A stretch of DNA of 64,000 nt from Winogradskyella sp046545555 (GTDB taxonomy: Bacteria; Bacteroidota; Bacteroidia; Flavobacteriales; Flavobacteriaceae): NCBI RefSeq assembly GCF_046545555.1, contig NZ_JBHZTH010000001.1:558001-622000 (forward strand), given 5' to 3'. The position numbers and the translations under genes were made by a program. The notes beneath the pieces are model-generated. The model was given only the letters and a program-made list of their open reading frames with translations, had not been told where the DNA came from and made no database searches. Positions 42,014-52,400 of this stretch are shown here, in pieces (positions within the stretch are counted from its first letter, which is position 1; the number at the start of each line of letters is the position of its first letter).

Positions 42014-43368
42014 TGTCTAAGGTATCTTCACAAGATTTAGGACATCAACCCATTGGTAAATTACTGATTAAGCAAGCTGTACCAGCATCTATTGGTATTT
42101 TAGTTATGTCACTAAACATCCTAGTAGATACTATTTTTGTCGGCCAATGGATTGGGCCAACAGCAATTGCAGCCATAAATGTGGTGCTACCTGTTTCGTT
42201 TTTTATTGCCGCTTTAGGTATGGCAATTGGTATTGGAGGTTCTTCAATTATTTCTCGTGCCTTAGGTGCCGATAACCCTATAAAAGCCCTTAAAACGTTT
42301 GGTAACCAGATAACATTAACAGCAATTGTAACTATACTGTTTGTAGTTTTTGGACTTCTATATATAAATGACATTGTGCCAGCCTTTGGAGGTAAAGGCG
42401 CAATTTTTGAACCAGCTAGAACCTATTATAGAATTGTTTTATACGGAGTGCCTATCCTAGCATTTTGTATGATGGGAAATACAGTAATTAGAGCAGAAGG
42501 TAAGCCTAAATTTGCCATGTATGCTATGTTATTTCCTTCTGTAGGAAACCTTTTGTTAGATGTACTTTTTATTAAAGTCTTTGATTTTGGTATGGCAGGA
42601 GCTGCTTGGGCAACTACAGGTTCTTATCTGCTATGTTTCTTATTTATACTTTGGTTTTTCTTATCTAAAAATTCAGAATTAAAAATTGATATTAAACATT
42701 TTGGTTTAGATCTTCCTATTGTAAAAGAAATAGGTTCTTTAGGATTTGTGACTTTGGCGAGACAAGCTATTGTTAGTGTGACGTATTTGTTAATGAATAA
42801 TATTTTATTCGATTTGGGTGGTGAAACATCAGTGACAGCATACGCTATTGTCGGACGCATGTTAATGTTTGCCTTATTTCCTGTTTACGGAATTACTCAA
42901 GGATTTCTGCCAATTGCTGGTTTTAATTATGGTGCAGAAAAGTATAAACGAGTTCGCGAAGTGATAACGACAGCCATAAAATATGGTATTTTATTGTGTG
43001 CTGTAATCTTTGTGTTTCTAATGATTTTTCCAGATGCAATCACTAAGCTTTTTACTCAAGATGCAGAAGTACTAAAAGAGACACCTTCTGCAATGCGTTG
43101 GGTTTTTGCTGCAACACCGATAATTGGGATTCAATTGATTGGTGCAGCGTATTTTCAAGCTATAGGTAAAGCAATACCTGCATTATTGTTGACCCTTTTA
43201 CGTCAAGGTTTATTCTTTATTCCTTTAATATTTATTTTGCCTAAGTATTATGGCGCTTTAGGAGTTTGGATGGCGTTTCCGATTTCAGATGTATTAGCGA
43301 CTATTGTTACTGCTTATTTCTTGCAACGTGAGGTAAAGTTAAATTTAATGACCAAGGCGGATAAATAA
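42013..43368 (+). CDS. MATE-family multidrug efflux transporter
   Basis: The 451-residue inner-membrane protein has about 12 hydrophobic segments in two halves and family motifs PASIGILVMSLNILVDTIFVGQWIGPTAIAA near the start and FALFPVYGITQGFLPIAGFNYGA in the middle. MATE proteins export cationic compounds in exchange for sodium or protons. It is translationally coupled to hemH (1-nt overlap). Export of a porphyrin or heme-related compound is conceivable from context but unsupported by sequence. Confidence 0.93.
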   Translation: MSKVSSQDLGHQPIGKLLIKQAVPASIGILVMSLNILVDTIFVGQWIGPTAIAAINVVLPVSFFIAALGMAIGIGGSSIISRALGADNPIKALKTFGNQITLTAIVTILFVVFGLLYINDIVPAFGGKGAIFEPARTYYRIVLYGVPILAFCMMGNTVIRAEGKPKFAMYAMLFPSVGNLLLDVLFIKVFDFGMAGAAWATTGSYLLCFLFILWFFLSKNSELKIDIKHFGLDLPIVKEIGSLGFVTLARQAIVSVTYLLMNNILFDLGGETSVTAYAIVGRMLMFALFPVYGITQGFLPIAGFNYGAEKYKRVREVITTAIKYGILLCAVIFVFLMIFPDAITKLFTQDAEVLKETPSAMRWVFAATPIIGIQLIGAAYFQAIGKAIPALLLTLLRQGLFFIPLIFILPKYYGALGVWMAFPISDVLATIVTAYFLQREVKLNLMTKADK

Positions 43369-43414
43369 TATTTAATCCGTAATTTTAAAATTGAATAACT
43401 AACCGCTTTTCGAC

Positions 43415-46400
43415 ATGAAATTTTCTATATCTATTGCAGTTCTTCTGCTATCATTTTTTAGTTTAAATACATACTCACAAAACTTTCAAGAATCAGATTA
43501 TGATGTCTTGGAGTATAGACTTCTTGGCCCTTTTAGAGGTGGTAGAAGTGCTGCTGTAACAGGAGTACCTAATCAACCAAACCTTTATTATTTTGGGTCT
43601 ACTGGAGGAGGTATCTGGAAAACAACTAATGGAGGTCGACAATGGGAAAATATTTCTGATGGTTTTTTTGGCGGAAGTATTGGAGCTATAGCAGTTTCAA
43701 AAAGCGACCCTAATGTTATGTATGTTGGTGGTGGTGAAAAAACAGTAAGAGGTAACGTATCTTCTGGATATGGTATCTGGAAAAGTGAAGATGCTGGTAA
43801 AACATGGAAATCATCAGGGTTAAAAACATCGAGACATGTACCAAGAATAGCTATTCATCCTACAAATCATAACATTGTTTTTGCAGGTGTTATGGGAAAC
43901 TTATACAAACCAACACAAGAGCGCGGAGTTTATAAAAGTATTGATGGAGGAAAAACTTGGAAGAAAACTTTATTTTCTAATGAGCATGCTGGAGTTGTAG
44001 ATTTAATTATGGACCCGACAAATCCAAGAGTCTTGTATGCTTCGACTTGGAGAATCAATAGAACGCCTTATAGTCTAAACTCAGGAGGAGAAGGTTCAGC
44101 ACTTTGGAAAAGTACAGATAGTGGAGAAACTTGGACAGAAATTTCAACTAATAAAGGGTTTCCTGAAGGCACTTTAGGCATTATAGGTGTTACCGTTTCA
44201 CCTTTAAATAGCCAACGCATTTGGTCTATTATCGAAAATAAAGACAAAGGTGGTTTATACCGAAGTGAAGATGGAGGTGATACATGGACGCAAGTTAATA
44301 GTGAGCGCAAATTGCGTCAACGAGCTTGGTATTACACAAGATTATATGCAGATACAGAAGATGTAAATACGGTTTATGTTTTAAATGTACGCTATCATAA
44401 AAGTACAGATGGTGGACGAAATTTCAACACATACAATGCACCTCATGGAGATCACCACGATTTATGGATTGCACCAGAAGATCCTAAACGAATGATTATT
44501 GGAGATGATGGTGGAGCTCAAGTCACATATGATGGTGGTGAAACATGGAGTACCTATTACAACCAACCAACATCACAGTTTTATCGTGTGACTACAGACA
44601 ATGCATTTCCATATCGTATTTATGTGGCGCAACAAGATAACTCTACAATTAGAATTCCGCATCGTACCGACGGAAGGTCTATAACAGAAGACGATTGGGA
44701 ATCTACAGCAGGAGGCGAATCTGCTCATATTGCTGTCGATCCAGAAGATAATGATATCGTCTACGGCGGAAGTTATGATGGTTTTTTAACACGAAGAAAT
44801 CATAAAACAGGAACGGTTAGAGCCATTAATGTTTGGCCAGATAACCCAATGGGACATGGCGCTGAAGGTATGAAATATCGTTTTCAATGGAATTTCCCTA
44901 TCATATTTTCTAAGCATAACCCAAATCGATTATATACGTTTTCTCAACACGTGCACGTTACAGAAAACGAAGGTCAATCTTGGGATATTGTTAGTCCGGA
45001 TTTAACACGAAATGATCCTGAAAAACTAAAATCTTCAGGTGGACCAATCACTCAAGATAATACATCAGTGGAATATTACTGTACCATTTTTGCAGCACAA
45101 GAATCGCCATTAAAAGAAGGCTTGCTTTGGGTTGGAAGTGATGATGGTTTAATAAACATAACTCAAGATGGTGGAAAGACTTGGACAGATGTTACGCCTA
45201 AAGGCATGCCAGAATGGATGATGATTAATAGCATTGAGCCAAGTGCATTTGATGAAGGTACATGTTATGTCGCAGGTACAAAATATAAGACAGGTGATTT
45301 TGCACCTTATTTATATAAAACGACTAACTATGGAAAGAGTTGGACAAAAATTACAAATGGTATTAACGAAGAGCATTTTACAAGAGTAGTTAGAGAAGAT
45401 CCAAAACGAAAAGGTCTTTTATATTCTGGTACAGAAACAGGAATGTATATTTCGTTTAATGATGGTAAAGACTGGAAGCCTTTTCAGCTGAATTTACCAA
45501 TTGTACCAATTACAGATTTAACCATCAAAGACAATAACTTAATTGTAGCTACCCAAGGGAGAAGTCTTTGGATGATTGATGATTTATCTGTAATTCATCA
45601 GTTATATAATGCCGATTTAAGTAAAAATGTACTCTTCAAACCAAAAGACACTTACAGAATGCGTGGTGGAAGTAGAACTGGTAGTAAAACTTCTGGAACT
45701 AATCACCCTAATGGTGTAATTACATATTTTAATCTAAAAGATTTCAAGAAAGATGATAAAGTTTCTCTAACTTATTTTGATACTAAAGGAGATACGATTA
45801 AAACGTTTTCAACTAAAGACAAGAAGAATAAATTAAAAGTTGAAAAAGGAGGAAATCAGTTTGTTTGGAATATGACTTATGATGGAGCAGAACGCTTACC
45901 TGGCATGATTTTATGGTGGGCAAGTTTACAGGGGCCTAGAGCAATTCCGGGTACTTATAAAGTAAGTTTAAATATAAATGGTGCAGATCAATCTCAACCA
46001 TTTACTATTGTAGCTGACCCAAGAGCAGAAAGTACTTTGGCAGACATGCAAAAGCAATTCGATTTTATTAAAGATGTTAACAAAACAATGGACGACGCGC
46101 ATAAATCTATTAAGAAAATTAGAGCAGTTAACAAACAGTTGAGCGCATTTCAGAAGCAATATAAGGATGACGCTAATGTAAAAGAGCTAGTTGAAAAAGC
46201 TAAAACGTTAGAAGAACAATTATCTAATATTGAAAAGGAGTTATACCAGACTAAAAATCGAAGTGGACAAGACCCTTTAAATTTCCCGATTAAGTTGACT
46301 AATAAATTAGGGCATTTAAATTCGCTCGTAAGTATGGGTGATTTTCCACCAACCGAACAAGATATTGCAGTGAAGAACGAATTATCTGGTAAAATTAAAA

Positions 46401-46501
46401 CACAATTAGATGCATTTAATACTATTTTGAATGATGAGGTAAAAGCGTTTAATGCAGCGTTTAATACTAGACAGTTAAACTATTTGTTTGTTGAAGATTG
46501 A
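43415..46501 (+). CDS. Secreted BNR/Asp-box beta-propeller protein (VPS10-like)
   Basis: The 1028-residue protein has a signal peptide (about 1-21) and about ten Asp-box repeats of the type WKTTNGGRQWENIS, WKSEDAGKTWKSS, YKSIDGGKTWKKT, WKSTDSGETWTEI, YRSEDGGDTWTQV and ITQDGGKTWTDVT. These build one or two beta-propellers as in the sortilin/VPS10 and BNR glycosyl-hydrolase-like families. The last 250 residues are helical with coiled-coil character (KKIRAVNKQLSAFQKQY). No T9SS domain is seen, so it is probably periplasmic. Enzymatic activity is not shown. It is followed directly by hemJ (TGATG overlap). Confidence 0.9.
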   Translation: MKFSISIAVLLLSFFSLNTYSQNFQESDYDVLEYRLLGPFRGGRSAAVTGVPNQPNLYYFGSTGGGIWKTTNGGRQWENISDGFFGGSIGAIAVSKSDPNVMYVGGGEKTVRGNVSSGYGIWKSEDAGKTWKSSGLKTSRHVPRIAIHPTNHNIVFAGVMGNLYKPTQERGVYKSIDGGKTWKKTLFSNEHAGVVDLIMDPTNPRVLYASTWRINRTPYSLNSGGEGSALWKSTDSGETWTEISTNKGFPEGTLGIIGVTVSPLNSQRIWSIIENKDKGGLYRSEDGGDTWTQVNSERKLRQRAWYYTRLYADTEDVNTVYVLNVRYHKSTDGGRNFNTYNAPHGDHHDLWIAPEDPKRMIIGDDGGAQVTYDGGETWSTYYNQPTSQFYRVTTDNAFPYRIYVAQQDNSTIRIPHRTDGRSITEDDWESTAGGESAHIAVDPEDNDIVYGGSYDGFLTRRNHKTGTVRAINVWPDNPMGHGAEGMKYRFQWNFPIIFSKHNPNRLYTFSQHVHVTENEGQSWDIVSPDLTRNDPEKLKSSGGPITQDNTSVEYYCTIFAAQESPLKEGLLWVGSDDGLINITQDGGKTWTDVTPKGMPEWMMINSIEPSAFDEGTCYVAGTKYKTGDFAPYLYKTTNYGKSWTKITNGINEEHFTRVVREDPKRKGLLYSGTETGMYISFNDGKDWKPFQLNLPIVPITDLTIKDNNLIVATQGRSLWMIDDLSVIHQLYNADLSKNVLFKPKDTYRMRGGSRTGSKTSGTNHPNGVITYFNLKDFKKDDKVSLTYFDTKGDTIKTFSTKDKKNKLKVEKGGNQFVWNMTYDGAERLPGMILWWASLQGPRAIPGTYKVSLNINGADQSQPFTIVADPRAESTLADMQKQFDFIKDVNKTMDDAHKSIKKIRAVNKQLSAFQKQYKDDANVKELVEKAKTLEEQLSNIEKELYQTKNRSGQDPLNFPIKLTNKLGHLNSLVSMGDFPPTEQDIAVKNELSGKIKTQLDAFNTILNDEVKAFNAAFNTRQLNYLFVED

Positions 46502-47076
46502 TGGGAGACATTATTAGAGAATTTTCAGGACAATTTTATGATTATATAAAATCCCTACACCTCATTTTTGTAATCACATGGTTTGCTGGTTTATTTTATA
46601 TTCCACGATTATTTGTTTATCAAATTGAAGCTTTTCATAAACCGTCTCCAGAAAAGAAAATTTTAGGAAAGCAATTAAAATTAATGGCTAAACGACTTTG
46701 GTTTATTATTACATGGCCATCAGCCATATTGGCGACTATTTTTGCGATTTGGCTTTTAATTCTAAGACCAGGTTGGTTAGAACAAGGTTGGATGCACGTA
46801 AAATTAGTATTTGTTATTTTACTTTTTATTTACCAATACAAAACACATATATACTATAAACAACTTCAAAAGGATAATGTAAAGGTAACTTCAAATTTTA
46901 TGCGAATATGGAATGAAGGCGCCACATTTATATTATTTGCAGTGGTGTTTTTAGTAATTTTAAAAAGCACTATCAATTGGATCTTTGGAGTTGTGGGAAT
47001 TATTGTTTTAGGGATTCTGATAATGCTTGGTTTTAAACTATATAAAAATATTAGATCAAAAAATCCAGAAGCCTAG
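46501..47076 (+). CDS. hemJ: HemJ-type protoporphyrinogen IX oxidase (CopD family)
   Basis: The 191-residue integral membrane protein fits HemJ (UPF0093), which oxidises protoporphyrinogen IX to protoporphyrin IX and binds heme b. Visible features are the conserved His in IKSLHLIFVITWFAGLFYIPR, ITWPSAILATIFAIWLL, the conserved Lys in WMHVKLVFVILL, and RIWNEGATFILF. It has four to five membrane segments. General annotation pipelines may call it only CopD family. The ATG overlaps the stop of the BNR gene. With hemF and hemH in the window it completes the late protoporphyrin route; no HemG or HemY is present here. Confidence 0.88.
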   Translation: MGDIIREFSGQFYDYIKSLHLIFVITWFAGLFYIPRLFVYQIEAFHKPSPEKKILGKQLKLMAKRLWFIITWPSAILATIFAIWLLILRPGWLEQGWMHVKLVFVILLFIYQYKTHIYYKQLQKDNVKVTSNFMRIWNEGATFILFAVVFLVILKSTINWIFGVVGIIVLGILIMLGFKLYKNIRSKNPEA

Positions 47077-47148
47077 TTGGCTTGATTATTGCTATATTTA
47101 GAAAATTGTAGATAATCATAACAGATACCCTTTTTCAAGGGCACTTTG

Positions 47149-48603
47149 ATGAAAATAAAAAGACTGTCTTTACGAGCACGAATATTTGTAGCCATGATAC
47201 TATTAGTATTACTGGCTTCAATTTTAATTGCTGCTGTTACTATTTATCAGTATAATGAGGAAGCTAAGGATTACCATAAAGAGCGTTTAGAACGTAAGGA
47301 AAAGGCGATAAGAAAAAGTATAAACTTTACTATTCAAAAGACCACATATCCGGTAACAACAGATAATATTCCACTGATTTTTAAAGATGCCATTTTTGAT
47401 ATTGATGCTATTCATAGCCTACAAGTTAATTTATACGATTTGGATGGTCAATTATTAAAAAGTTCCAAAAGAACGATTCAACGCGATACGACTGAGCAAT
47501 GCGTTGAAGCAGAAGTATTAAATCTATTATCTAGCACAGCAGAGCATCGTTATGTGCTTAAAAAAGAAGAAAATGGACAAACTTTTCAATCTTCATATTC
47601 TTATATAACAGATGAAAAATTTAAAAATTTAGCAATTTTGAATTTGCCTTATTTAGAAAATGATGATTTTTTAAATAAAGAACTGAATGAGTTTTTATTG
47701 CGCCTTAGCTATGCTTATTTAGCAATGATATTGGCAGCTATAGTTTTTGCTTATTTCATTTCAAAATATATCACAAAATCCCTTAAGAACATTAGTGATA
47801 AAATGAATGAAATTAGGTTAGAAAAACGGAATAAGAAAATTGAAATAGAATCTTCTAGTGATGAAATAGAGACTCTAGTCAATTCATACAATAGTATGAT
47901 TGATGAGCTAGAAGACAGTGCTGTAAAATTAGCAACTAGTGAAAGAGAACAAGCCTGGCGAGAGATGGCCAAGCAAGTTGCACATGAGATCAAAAACCCT
48001 TTAACACCCATGCGATTGAGTGTTCAGAGTTTTCAAAGAAAATTTAATCCTGAGGATGATAATATTTATCAAAAGGTAGAAGAGTATAGTAATACACTGA
48101 TTCAGCAGATAGATACAATGAGCTCTATAGCGTCTGCATTTTCTAATTTTGCTAAAATGCCAGCTCAAATGAAGGAGGTTTTAAATGTTTCACATATCGT
48201 AAAGTTGGCTTTAGATATCTTCAACGAAGATTATATCTCATTTTATCCTGATGATAAAGATATCATTGCTAAGTTTGATCGAACACAACTTATTAGAGTA
48301 GTAACTAATCTTGTAAAGAATGGAATTCAAGCGATACCTGAGAATTCTAAAAACCCAAAGATTGAAGTTAAAGTTTTAAGTCATGAGAATGATGTAAAAA
48401 TTACTGTAAAAGACAATGGTTCAGGGATTTCTGAGGAAAATAAATCTAAAGTATTTGAACCAAAATTTACCACTAAAACTAGTGGAATGGGATTAGGTTT
48501 GGCTATGGTAAAAAATATTGTTGAAACATATAATGGAAGTATTACCTTTGTTTCTAAAGAGGGAGAGGGGACCACGTTCATGGTTAATTTTCCTAAAGAC
48601 TAA
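47149..48603 (+). CDS. Membrane sensor histidine kinase (NtrY-like), orphan
   Basis: The 484-residue protein has a first membrane helix (about 11-33), a periplasmic sensing domain of about 150 residues, a second helix (about 185-205), a HAMP domain, a dimerisation domain with phospho-acceptor His279 in VAHEIKNPLTPMRLSV and an ATPase domain with NLVKNGIQAIPE (N box), DNGSGIS and GMGLGLAMVKNIVE. It resembles NtrY/AtoS-type kinases. No response regulator is adjacent, so the partner lies elsewhere. I chose ATG at 47149 rather than the TTG before it. Confidence 0.93.
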   Translation: MKIKRLSLRARIFVAMILLVLLASILIAAVTIYQYNEEAKDYHKERLERKEKAIRKSINFTIQKTTYPVTTDNIPLIFKDAIFDIDAIHSLQVNLYDLDGQLLKSSKRTIQRDTTEQCVEAEVLNLLSSTAEHRYVLKKEENGQTFQSSYSYITDEKFKNLAILNLPYLENDDFLNKELNEFLLRLSYAYLAMILAAIVFAYFISKYITKSLKNISDKMNEIRLEKRNKKIEIESSSDEIETLVNSYNSMIDELEDSAVKLATSEREQAWREMAKQVAHEIKNPLTPMRLSVQSFQRKFNPEDDNIYQKVEEYSNTLIQQIDTMSSIASAFSNFAKMPAQMKEVLNVSHIVKLALDIFNEDYISFYPDDKDIIAKFDRTQLIRVVTNLVKNGIQAIPENSKNPKIEVKVLSHENDVKITVKDNGSGISEENKSKVFEPKFTTKTSGMGLGLAMVKNIVETYNGSITFVSKEGEGTTFMVNFPKD

Positions 48604-48695
48604 ATTCCTTTAAAAGAACGAGTAGCGTTATTATAAATTTACAGAATTGATATAAAAATGAAATTTCTGCTTTAGCTGAGATTAAATTATTTTCT

Positions 48696-49478
48696 ATGAA
48701 CTACAACAATATACTTTCGAATTATAGCAATGGAATTACAACCATTACTATTAATAGACCTAAAAAACTCAATGCCTTAAATAAAGATACTATTTCAGAG
48801 TTGCACAAAGCATTTGATGAAGCTAATAACGATGGGGATACTAAAGTTATTTTAATTACAGGTAGTGGTGAAAAAGCTTTTGTAGCAGGTGCTGATATTA
48901 GCGAATTTTCTCATTTTAATATTGAAGAAGGTGGTAAATTAGCAGCCCAAGGTCAAGCTTTATTATTTGATTTCGTTGAAAAACTCAGTACACCAGTTAT
49001 TGCAGCAGTTAATGGATTTGCACTTGGCGGTGGTTTAGAACTAGCTATGGCCTGCCATTTTAGAGTAGCTAGTAGTAACGCTAAAATGGGATTACCAGAA
49101 ACTTCATTAGGTGTTATACCTGGATATGGAGGTACACAGCGTTTACCTCAATTGGTAGGTAAAGGAAGAGCTATGGAGATGGTAATGACTGCTGGTATGA
49201 TTGATGCCAGCCAAGCATTAATCTTTGGATTAGTAAACCATGTGGTAGAACAGATTGATTTAATACCGCTTTGCGAAAAAATAGCGAGTAAAATAATGAA
49301 AAATTCATCAGTTGCTATTTCAGAAGCAATCCGAGCAATAAATGCAAATTATGAAGATGGTATTAATGGATATGATGTAGAGATAGAATCGTTTGGCAAC
49401 TGTTTTGGTACCGAAGATTTTGTTGAAGGTACAACAGCCTTTTTAGAGAAGCGAAAGGCTGATTTCCCAGGTCAATAA
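48696..49478 (+). CDS. Enoyl-CoA hydratase/isomerase (crotonase)
   Basis: The 260-residue protein is a normal-length crotonase. It hydrates 2-enoyl-CoA esters in fatty-acid or butanoate metabolism. The oxyanion-hole motifs are AFVAGADISEF and NGFALGGGLELAMAC, and the catalytic Glu residues lie near LELAMAC and LPETSLGVIPGYGGTQRL. Both glutamates of the classic hydratase are present, favouring true hydratase activity. It stands alone; CoA-transferase genes at 10183-11540 may serve the same pathway. Confidence 0.93.
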   Translation: MNYNNILSNYSNGITTITINRPKKLNALNKDTISELHKAFDEANNDGDTKVILITGSGEKAFVAGADISEFSHFNIEEGGKLAAQGQALLFDFVEKLSTPVIAAVNGFALGGGLELAMACHFRVASSNAKMGLPETSLGVIPGYGGTQRLPQLVGKGRAMEMVMTAGMIDASQALIFGLVNHVVEQIDLIPLCEKIASKIMKNSSVAISEAIRAINANYEDGINGYDVEIESFGNCFGTEDFVEGTTAFLEKRKADFPGQ

Positions 49479-49487
49479 ATAAAAGGA

Positions 49488-52400
49488 CTATCGTTTTAAT
49501 GTAAAATGAGCTTTAAAAACACGCTTTATATTATCTAAAGGTTCTATATATTCAACCGTAAACCAATAGTCACTAGTTGGCATTTTATTACCATTATATG
49601 TGCCATCCCAGCCAACACTGCCAGGATTTAACTGTTTTAATAATTTCCCATAGCGATCAAATACATATATTTTTGCATCAGGTTGATTTGCTATGCTAGT
49701 TATATTCCAGGTATCACGATAACCATCACTATTAGGTGTAAAGTAACGGGGATAATCTATTATACTTTTTACAGCAATAAGCATGTTACAGTTATAAATA
49801 TCTCTAACTCTAACTTCATGTTCTCCTCCCGCAACATTATTAAATATGGGTGAATCTTGCCAAAGACCATTATCTAAACTATAATTATATTCCCCATTAC
49901 CAACAACTATGACTTCTAATGTATTAGTTCCAGAAAATGTAGGGCTAATTAGTTCTAAAGTAATACTTTCTGGTGGATAGGAAGCAATAACCAATGTGCT
50001 TGCTGCAACTGTGCAGCCGGTTTCATTATTTGTTGTTATTACAGTATAGGTGCCTGGTGCAGTTGGATTAAACATAGGTGCAATTTCACCAACAAGAATA
50101 TGTTCTATTGGATTAATAATAACATCTTGCTCAGAGCCAGTATACCATTGAAACGTATAATCATTAGAGCTTAGCTCTGTATCTATTGGAGGATTTTCTA
50201 TAAATGTAGTATTTACATTATCTATTACAGAATTTGTATTAGATAGACATATTACATATTGATCTGCTATTGGTATGGGTGGTGCAGAATTTACAATTAA
50301 AGTTACGGGTATTACAGCGAAACATTGATTGTTGCTGCCACTAATTTTAGTAACACGGACATATATTATTTGTTGACTAAAAATTGTATTAATAAATGTT
50401 GTTTGATCAGAAATAGAACGTGATAAATCTTCGATAGCTAAGGATGCATCACTTTCTAATTCGTAGTAAGTAAATATATAATCGCTTATATTTAGGTCAT
50501 TTGCGGCACTTGCATCAAGTAAGTTTAAAATATCAGGTTCAACACGAGTCAAATCAAAATTATCATAACCATCATTATCTACTTCACATTCTTCAATTGG
50601 AAGTGGATTAAAATTATAATCATCATATAACGTTGTATTTAACCTTTGGATTTGTGAAGAAACGCAATTATTTACGTTGGTAACTAAAACGATAATATCT
50701 CTGCTAAGCTGAGTGTTTAAATATGTTGAAGGATTCTGTATTGGATTATTATTATTAATATCATTTTCAGATTCAAAATAGTTAATTTCTAAGCTACTAT
50801 CACCGTTTAGAATTTGACTCTCATTTATAGTTAAATCATATATAGTATTTAATTGCTCACTGCATATTTCTATAGGGTCTGGCTCAAAAATTACAGGCAA
50901 TGAATTAATTACTAAATTAAATTGCATGTCTATTGCATTATAGCATTCTCCTAGGTTAGCAATACCATCATTATTTGTATCGTACGTAGCCCTAACAAAT
51001 ATAGTTTGACCAGAACTCACATAATTATTTGGATTAGCAATAGGTATATCGTTTTCAGCATCTGCAAGCGATTGGTAATAATTAATAATAAAATTTTGAG
51101 TTTGGGTGCCAACTACTTCTGCGTCTTTTGTTGTAAGATCGAAAGTAGAATTACCGTTATCACTGCATAATTGATAATTGCTAATAGGATTATTTATAGG
51201 AACTTCTAAAACGTTTAGAATAACGTGTGGGCCTAATCCTTCACACCCATTATTATCTAGATTATCAACTCTAACCCAAATTGTCTGACTGTTTGGGGAT
51301 AACACATTCCTATAATCTATAAGATTTGTAATAGCATTTAATTCTTGTAACGCATCATTTTCATTAAGATAAAATGTAGTTTCTAAGTTTTGACCAGCAG
51401 GGAATAATCCCTCTATTTGACTTGCAGCATTACTAAAGTTAAAGGTGCTAATACCATCTATATTAGATCCAAAATCTACATCATCACAAGATTCATAAAT
51501 TAGCTCAAAATTTTGCGGAATTTGAGTTGCTCCAACATTTAAGTTTATTTGTACGGTGTCAAAGCACCCTGTATCTGCTTCTATTCTGGCATATACAACG
51601 CTGTTTAAAGGTGTTGGATTTTGATAAGCTGTAACATTTGTTATTTGAGTAGAAGGATCACCAGATATTGCTTCAATTTCAGTCATGTAATATGTAAAAT
51701 CAAAAGCAGAATTAGATGTGATAATACTATTAGTTTCTGTAAGATTGAACAAGGTAATACCGTCTTGATCAACGTCGCACTGATCTAAAGAGATCATTTC
51801 AATTAGATTTGGGGCGACTAAAGCCTCTATATCAAAGTTTGTTATACCATAACATACAATAGATTCTTGACTTTGCGCTCTAACCCAAATAGTAGTAGAA
51901 TTACTTAAGAATGTAGCTGTGTCTAAAATGGCTCCAACATTATTATTTGCATCATCTTCTGTTGTATGAAATGTTAGATCTATGTTAGTTTGACCGTTTA
52001 ATATTGATGTAATTTGCGACGTCAAATCAAATTCTGCCAAACCATTTTCATTTTGGCATTCTGCAAGATTATTTGGTTGTACAATATCTATATTACCGAC
52101 ACTAATATTGATGGGTTGACTCTGAGTGCAATCAACTATAGATTCAATTAATAATCTATAGTCACTACTTGGAGTTAATAGTGAAGGAAGTGTAACATTA
52201 ATACTACCATCCATATTAGTAATTAATTCACCTACATTAGTACTATTTTGAAAGCTACCAGAAGCATCACTTAATATTGCAGAAAATGTTGTGTTTGGAC
52301 TAAAACTGCCAGTTAGTGTAAATGGTAAATCAAATGAAGTTCCGGAACAAATGTCAATTGCAGGATTAGGCTCAATAATTTCAATACCCTTTAATAAGTC

